DNA of 64,000 bases from Ancistrus triradiatus (lineage: Eukaryota; Chordata; Actinopteri; Siluriformes; Loricariidae). The position numbers were made by a program, and so were the translations under genes. Numbering within the stretch: position 1 is the stretch's first letter; each line of letters begins with the position of its first letter. The stretch spans positions 379,027 to 443,026 of the forward strand of contig JAJAGP010000244.1 of assembly GCA_025084515.1 (NCBI GenBank), in the 5' to 3' direction. Below the pieces are notes generated by a model that saw only the letters and a list, made by a program, of their open reading frames with translations, was not told where the DNA came from and searched no databases. Below are positions 57,780 through 64,000 of this stretch, one piece after another.

Positions 57780-59040
57780 ATAATCAGCCAATCACATGGC
57801 AGCAACATGCATTTAGGTACAGTATGTAGACAAGTTCAATCTGAGCATTAGAATGGGGAAGAAAGGGGATTTAAGTGACTTTGAACGTGGCATGGTTATT
57901 GGTGCTAGACAAACTGGTCTTGAGTATTTCACAACCTGCTGATCTACTGGGATTTTCACACATAGCCATCACTATAGTTTACAGAGAATGGTTCAAAAAA
58001 GAGAAAATAATCAGTGAGGGGCAGGTCTTTGGGTGAAAATGCCTTGTTGATGCCAGATTTTTACAGATGTAAAAAACAGATGCAATTTTTAACATAGTGG
58101 TACCAAGTCTGATGGGTATTTTGTCTAAGCTTTCTGACTGAAGAGGAAGAAATGGATTCCAGCTGTAGTGATGATGAAATTATCTTTTTTCTTTTCAACA
58201 CTGCAACTAAACAACACTTCTTGACACTCATTTGTTTAGGCTGCAACCATGACAATGGAGCTCTGATTGGTCAGCCTGATTTTCAACACATCTGAACAAC
58301 GCAGAAATTAGAACAGGCTCTGATGTTAAACATGTTGAACTTTGAAGCAGATACAGCAGAAGACCACACCGGGTGCCACTCCTGTCAGCTAAGAACAGGC
58401 AACTGAGGCTACAATTTGCCCAAGCTCACCAGAATTGGAAAAGAGATGATTAGAAAAATTTTGCATGTTCTGATGAGTCTCGATTCCTGCTATGACATTC
58501 AGATGGAGGGGTTAGAATTTGGCATGAACAACATGAAAGCGTGGATCCATCCTACCTTGTATCAATGGTTCAGGCTGCTGCTGGTGGTGTAATGGTGTGG
58601 TGGATCTTTTCTTGGCACACTTTAGGCCCCTTAATACCAATTGAGCATAGTTTAAACACCAAAACCAACAGTACCTGAATATTGTTGCTGACATGTCCAT
58701 CCCTTTATGACAATGGTGTACCACCTTTTGATGGCTATTACCAGCAAGATAATGTGCCATCTCACAAAGCTCAAATCATCTCAAGCTGGTTTCTTGATGA
58801 CAACGTGTTCGCTGTACTCAGATGGCATCCACAGTCACCAGATCACAATTCAATAGAGCACCTTTGGGATTCAGTGGAACGGGAGATTCGCATTGTGAAC
58901 GTGCAGCTGACAAATTTGCAGCATCTGTGTGATGCTATCGTGTCAAAATCTCTGAGGAATGTTTCTAGCACCTTGCGAAATCTATGCCACAAAGAATTAA
59001 AGCAGTTGATTGAAAGACTGTACAATTGAAAGGAGGCTCT
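57780..59040 (+). mobile_element. Tc1-like transposon, family F, broken and interrupted
   Basis: The 5' coding part is GKKGDLSDFERGMVIGARQT then QVSDTGIFTHSHHYSLQRMV-like broken text at 57853-57990. Resuming at about 58327: RRPHRVPLLSAKNRQLRLQF, DESRFLL-type text, GGVMVWWIFSWHTL, and at 58682-59029 QQDNVPSHKAQIISSWFL and HPQSPDHNSIEHLWDSVERE, with Asn-Ser in the DLNPIEH box. A foreign 270-base insert interrupts it at 58050-58320. Confidence 0.8.
58050..58320. other. Insert within Tc1 family F
   Basis: Text between ...GTTGATGCCAGA and ...AAACATGTTGAAC does not belong to Tc1. One plus frame reads EEEMDSSCSDDEIIFFLFN, an acidic start reminiscent of PIF/Harbinger proteins. Too short to call. Confidence 0.35.
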
Positions 59041-59049
59041 AGTTTAGGC

Positions 59050-59550
59050 CACCTCTAGCCTACAATATAAGATACAGTTGGTCACTGGAGGCAAACAGGT
59101 TCTATATGAACCTGTACGTGGTACATTTGCCAATTGCCATTGGCTATCAATGGCAAAACACATAATGGGCACTGTGACAACAAATTTACCTCTGCTAACC
59201 TCCTGAAAATAGTCTGGGCAGAGACAGGGATGGTTAGTGACAGTGCCACCTGTGTCTGGATAGTGGGCAACGAAACTGTGGGAGCTGTTCGGGCTTGTCA
59301 GTGGATCAAACTATCCTCACTACTGGTGGTCTGTATGGGTCGTCCGGAACCAGAACCACTGCTCCCAACACCTTCAGACAGCTAGGTCAGAATGCCCTCG
59401 ATGGCGGACAATTCTTGCTTCTCTCAGTCCAATGATGCGACCCCTCTCAAAGTCTCTCAAAGTCCAACAGGTACATTACCCAAAAGTCGACTCTGAGAGC
59501 CTTTTTATAGGGTAGCAGGGGAAGCCCTTTTTCACCATCTAGTGGCAAGA
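59050..59550 (-). mobile_element. Tc1-like relic, family G, N-terminal transposase part
   Basis: Minus frame 59082-59270 reads MPTIQTQVALSLTIPVSAQT then IFRRLAEVNLLSQCPLCVLP, the second helix-turn-helix (paired-like) part of another Tc1-like transposase, with GSSGSGRPIQTTS-like linker text on the same strand at about 59330-59370. The DDE region is absent. Confidence 0.65.
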
Positions 59551-60939
59551 CCCATTGTCTAATCAGACCACACCTGTAATCATTTACATATCTACCTGAG
59601 ACATAACTGCTTGCAGAGTTTTGCAGCAATCTGACATTTTCCTCTGGGTGCATTATTTTTTTTCAGTGAGTGCATAACACTTTTATCAACAGTGTCACCA
59701 CTTAGCTTTGCAAAAGCCAAGTCAAGACAAGAAATGAACATCCAGAGATGACATTGGCAATTAGAAACTCTGAACAAAGGAAGGACTGAACAAAGGAAGC
59801 CTGTCAGAGTAACAGTGATGATGGACTCAGGGATACAGGGAGGAACAGGGCCATTGTAAGTGTTCTCAGGTCATCTACTTGTGCTGACCAATGCATTTGG
59901 CAAAGGCAGCAATTGAGAATGACAGAACACAGCATCAGTGCACTGGCCCAAGGGCCCAACCTATCAGGTAAAATGGCAGTACTATGCACCAACAGCCAAG
60001 TCCCTAATGATGTGAATGACTTGGAATGTCCGTGAAACATCAGCACAAACACACGAACGCATGCACTCGCACACAAATGCACAGATGTTTGCACACATGC
60101 ATGCACACACAGCAATCCCTGCACTTAACACCAGACCTGCCAGACTATCAGGTTGTCATAGAAATAGCTTTTAAATACTTTTATTATATTTCAAATGGGC
60201 ACTGAGATCACACTAATGACATTATTACTAGAAATTGAGTTGAGCATACAAGAGAGTCACAGCTTGACAATGCTGACAATAGCATGAATGTGATAAAGGA
60301 GAATTACTGAGTAAAGAGAAAGATTATACTGGATGGGCTATAATGGTTTAATAACTCATGCTGGAACAATGGATGTAATGAACTAACTGTGACACTTATA
60401 AAATGATTATTATGATGCAAATATTATCCATCAGAATTGACTGCTTGGTGGACACAAAACAAACTGCTTCAAAACATGTGGTCCTCACTCTCAGTTCATG
60501 AGATAAATTACCTGCATGCAGAAAAACAGATGGCGTTAAACCGTCAACATTCAGTGAAGTGTAGCTCTCCAAAATGCACAGGGTTGAAACAGTGCGTCTG
60601 AGATCGTGAGCACGAGCGTGAGTAGGGGTAAGCAATACGGCTCAAGCAGGGAATGCCATCATATTAGCCATGGCAGGATATAGATCACTCCTCCATGATG
60701 AGACTTCATGCAGCTACAGTATTTCTGTGTTAAATGTTGGTTAGTCAATGTTGATATTACATTTCATGATTTGCAGTGTGTAGAGGTCAACACAACCTCT
60801 GCTGGAATTTCAGTTTGTCAAACTGAATTGTTAGGCCTTAAATCCAGTTTAGACAAATCCAGACTCCAGCAAATCCTGTGGGTCTCCAAGCATCTCAAGG
60901 TGTTTTGTCTACAGTCAACAGTCATGTGGTCATCTAAGC
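59551..60939. other. Intergenic, nothing recognised
   Basis: A CA/ACAC-rich patch (CACACATGCATGCACACAC) is at 60060-60115. Otherwise no pattern that I can name. Confidence 0.4.
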
Positions 60940-61680
60940 AGCTGACTGAACACCTGAAAATTAAGATAGTTGAAGACTCTTACAAAGGAGGATAAGCTTT
61001 TAAAAGAAATTTAAACTCCACAAATTTTCCACTGTCTGAAATGTCATTAAAAATATAACCTAAGGTGAGCTGTTAAAGTCAAGGCAATATCTGGAAGACC
61101 ATGAACACAGTCTGTTATAACCAGTCGTTGCCTGACCAAGTTATAATGCAAAACCCTCACATCTCCAAGGACCTGCATGAAAGATTGGCTGGTAAAGTAA
61201 TGGTAGTACACTGGTCCACTGTGCAGCAGTGCTTGGATAAACTACAAAGAAAGCTTTATCTTGTGCTCTTATCACAGAAGTCTATGTCTAAAGCATACAC
61301 AATATGAAATTAAGTGATGTTGTGTTGAAACAAAGATATGAAGGCATGGGGAGAAGCAACTTAAGAAAAGAACACATTGAGAAGGTAATGCATCTGGGTG
61401 TTACTATTATACTTTGGGGTTGTGCAGCAGCACTGGCACTGAAAATATTATGCAGATAGAAAAACTGATTAATTATACTTGATCGTATCAAATCCTGAAA
61501 GTCAATATCACTCACTCAGAGATTAAATTGAAGCTGAAAGAGACTGGAAATTACAACAAGGCAATCTTGAACCTTAAACTTCTTCAATAAATGAGAGATT
61601 TCAGCTTTGAAATTACTTCAACAAAACATGCCATGAGAGAGGAAACAACTAGATGACTCATGACCAAATAGTGCAGTGTG
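60940..61680 (+). mobile_element. Very old Tc1-like relic
   Basis: SKQLTEHLKIKIVEDSYKGG (60937-60995) matches the transposase N-terminus (SKELSEHLRQKIVDAHKAGK type). Later GVTIILWGCAAALAL at 61399-61444 corresponds to the GGSVMLWGCFSASG block, and TGCTGGAATTT-type links are lost. Many stops. Confidence 0.6.
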
Positions 61681-62254
61681 TGTCATATATTTCTTAGGAC
61701 CAACACCACAGCATCTATAATTTATCTATAGTGCTGTTTCGTACGTTTTATTATGCAAGTCCAGAAAGTCAGTTAAGGCAGTTGTCTTGGATGAGTCATC
61801 CATAAAGTTGTGAAAAAGTTTAGTCAGATTTGACATGAGGTTTTCTTTAGATGCCTTAACTGCTCTGCTGCAGGAACAGTCCCCTGCTCACTGTGACTCA
61901 TTTCTGGCTTTTAATTTCCATATTCTTTATAGTATTTAAACTGCCTAGCAGAAAGCCTAATTAAATCAATGTTATATAATTGGGGATTTAGAGAGTTGGG
62001 ACCCTACAAGCTCACAGAACATTTTGTACACGTTAAGTACAGATTATTTTCATTTATGGCTTTTAATATCTCTGGACCTCCTTTCACACCTTTGTTCAGA
62101 CAGCACTATATACAATGTAAAGTCAGACAGACAGCTAAGATCTTGAATTCATTCTTTAGGCTTCTTAGGGTGACACCACATTTTAGGACATTGTTTCTCT
62201 GCCTAGACATTATCTTTGTCTTTAACAGTTAACATGTATTGTTGAGTGTTTCAG
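61681..62254. other. Intergenic, nothing recognised
   Basis: Frame 61969-62232 has no recognisable domain. Confidence 0.4.
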
Positions 62255-62470
62255 GTCAAGTGAAGTCAGATTTATTTCTATAGTGCTTGTTACAGTGGAG
62301 CATTGTGTAAAAGCAGCTTTACAATTTTATATTATCTTCTAATATCAAAGAACAATCCCAAATTGAGCAAGCCTAGGGAGACAGTGGCAAGGAAAAAACC
62401 TTAAATATTATAAGGAAGAAACCTTTGGAGGACCAACACTCAAAAAGTGACCCAACCTCCTCATAAGATA
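62255..62470 (-). mobile_element. L2-like LINE 3' end, reverse orientation
   Basis: It starts with the reversed tail AAGTCAGATTTATTTCTATA, GTGCTTGTTACAGTGGAGCA and AAGCAGCTTTACAATTTTAT, and continues with GCCTAGGGAGACAGTGGCAA GG and GAAGAAACCTTTGGAGG. It is the same family as the fragment at 24221-24345 but longer. Confidence 0.65.
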
Positions 62471-62664
62471 TATGTAAGAACTAAACTAAGTAATCTAAAT
62501 ATCTAATAAATTAAGTTAATTAATAGGATTATAGTAGTTGTTTTAGTAAGAGTAAATAGTAATAAATAAAAAGTAATGTAACAAATGTTTTCCAACACAT
62601 GAGAACCTGCCACATACTGACTGACAAAAAAGGCTGAAGTGTACATAACACAATATGGCTGAAA

Positions 62665-62855
62665 GCTGAGACTGTGGTGGCATAGCAGTTAAGGTACAGA
62701 ACTATGGAACAAAAGATCCAGGGTTCAAATCCCACCTCTGCCAAGCTGCCACTGCTGGGTTCTTGAGCAGGGCCCTACGCCCTTAAGACTGTATCAATTG
62801 TAAGTTGCTCTGGGAAAGGGCATCTGTAAATGGCATAAATGTAAATGTAAAGGAG
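62665..62855 (+). repeat. tRNA-derived SINE with ATGTAAATGTAAA tail
   Basis: GTGGTGGCATAGCAGTTAAG (A-box region), ATCCAGGGTTCAAATCCC (B box), CCAAGCTGCCACTGCTGGG TTCTTGAGCAGGGCCC, and a tail ATAAATGTAAATGTAAA. It is nearly complete, one of the best-preserved SINEs in the window. Confidence 0.8.
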
Positions 62856-64000
62856 ATGGACACCACTTCTAATTGGTGGATTTAGCAAATGTTGCCACAC
62901 CCACTGTTAACAAGTACATAATAAGCTTATTAAGAATAAAGATTAAAACATCCATAGAAAATCATGGGCGGTAAAATCAGCCATATTGAGCTCAGTGGCT
63001 TTTATTGTGGTACTGTCATAAGATGCCTTGTTTCCAATGAACAATAAAACTTATCTAATCTTACCATATCTCATCTTGTATCCAGGCTAGAGATGGCCTA
63101 ACAGGGTACTAGAGCCTCCTTTCAATTGTACAGTTTTCCCCAATAAACTGGTCCTTTCACTCTAGTTTTGTAATCACTCAAATATGTCATCATTACATTC
63201 ACACATATAAAGTTTCATTTGATTCCAACAATTCCTTTGTGAGTTTTTTTTTTTTTGTCAATGAGTGCACAGACAGCAACAACATTATAATTACACAAGT
63301 AAAAGACTGCTGACATGAAATATAATCACTCTGTGAAATCTATTACCTTTGAAAACCTTGCAACTTAAATTTGGCAGATGAAGCTATTATGACCAGGACG
63401 CACTGAAAGGCAGAGAAACAAAGTCTGTACAGTAAGTCAAATGTCCTGGGCTCTTAATGTATTCACAGCTTGGCAACTATACTGAAGCTAGTTTTAGTCC
63501 CTTCAGCAAAGATGAACTGAATAAGCTTCTACATCTTTTTATGGATCAGTCAGAAATATAAATTGTGAATTTAGCTGGTTTGATCACCTCTGTTTTTTGT
63601 TATTTACTATAAGAGGATTCTAGACTTTTGTTAAAACCGAGATCTCACTCACATTTTCTTCTGTTGGTAGAATAGTATGTCTTAGTAACAGCCTGCCTTA
63701 CAAATCTGACCTATTTTATACACTGAATGTAATGAAACTTTTTAAAATAAATTAAATATTATCAGTCAATATATTTGTGTTTCTTGTCTGTACAGTTACT
63801 GGTAAATTCTGTTCCTTGACTATTATGACTGAAGACCATAGTCTGATGATGACATTTTAGCAGCGGGATGCTGATGGTATGGAACTATTTCACCTTTAAA
63901 GTTGATAAGCAAATCATTTTTTCTGTCTTCTTTATTGTAAAATGTATCAATAAATGGCAATAACGGAATTGTGGTATAATCGCATTAATACACTCCAGGT
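62856..64000. other. Intergenic, nothing recognised
   Basis: AT-rich, with a poly-T run at about 63246. No coding or repeat pattern that I can name. Confidence 0.45.

Noticed and set aside
60050..60120. CACACA/GCACACA-rich patch as a regulatory or Z-DNA site
   Set aside because: It is short and irregular, and no gene is nearby to link it to.

Overview
The window looks like a teleost fish chromosome segment. Several things point that way: a vertebrate class B receptor gene with GT-AG introns, many Tc1/mariner transposons with fish-type termini, tRNA-derived SINEs with ATGTAAATGTAAA-like tails, L2-like LINE fragments and Ty3/gypsy-type LTR elements. The SINE tails and Tc1 load suggest an ostariophysan, possibly a catfish, but this is an inference and was not tested by any search. 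One 100-base run of N (29769-29868) marks an assembly gap.

The only host gene I can support is the 3' part of a calcitonin-receptor-family GPCR on the plus strand. Nine coding exons lie between 973 and 32718. They encode the end of the extracellular hormone-binding domain, all seven membrane segments and a short cytoplasmic tail, about 353 residues. Upstream exons (signal peptide, first part of the extracellular domain) lie before the window. The sequence mixes CALCR-like and CALCRL-like residues. The short tail ending near an SEHLNG motif favours CALCRL, so I call it calcrl-like without fixing the paralogue.

The introns are filled with mobile DNA. The 14.7 kb intron between 1507 and 16223 holds a pogo/Tigger remnant (1564-2120), a small mariner-type MITE (2221-2362), a non-autonomous LTR element (2366-3927), a row of four abutting Tc1 elements of four families (4462-8690), a transposase relic split by a Tc1-derived MITE (9421-10850) and a nearly complete Tc1 copy (12050-13596). 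A second LTR pair lies at 17174-18517. The intron at 22311-26415 carries a well-bounded LTR element (22393-26122) with 5-bp target duplications, a poly-purine tract, a short gag start and a repeat-expanded Ser/Pro-rich interior. The last intron has a 260-bp foldback element (27561-27823), a Tc1 running into the gap, and an old Tc1 relic just before the last exon.

From 32.7 kb to the end I find no host coding exon, only gene desert with transposon debris: a minisatellite inside short inverted repeats (33492-34007), Tc1 copies (36578-37641, 42938-44110, 54148-55299, 57780-59040, 59050-59400 and older relics), a decayed Ty3/gypsy element with recognisable reverse transcriptase and integrase (44193-48110), a two-exon SWIM zinc-finger gene relic (44985-45720), a LINE with an SGNH-esterase ORF1 (55740-57125), SINEs and microsatellites. 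The LTR elements whose direction I can read all run antisense to the receptor gene. I did not find a convincing new functional system. The most unusual objects are the repeat-expanded LTR element at 22-26 kb, the minisatellite-bearing inverted-repeat element and the SWIM relic.
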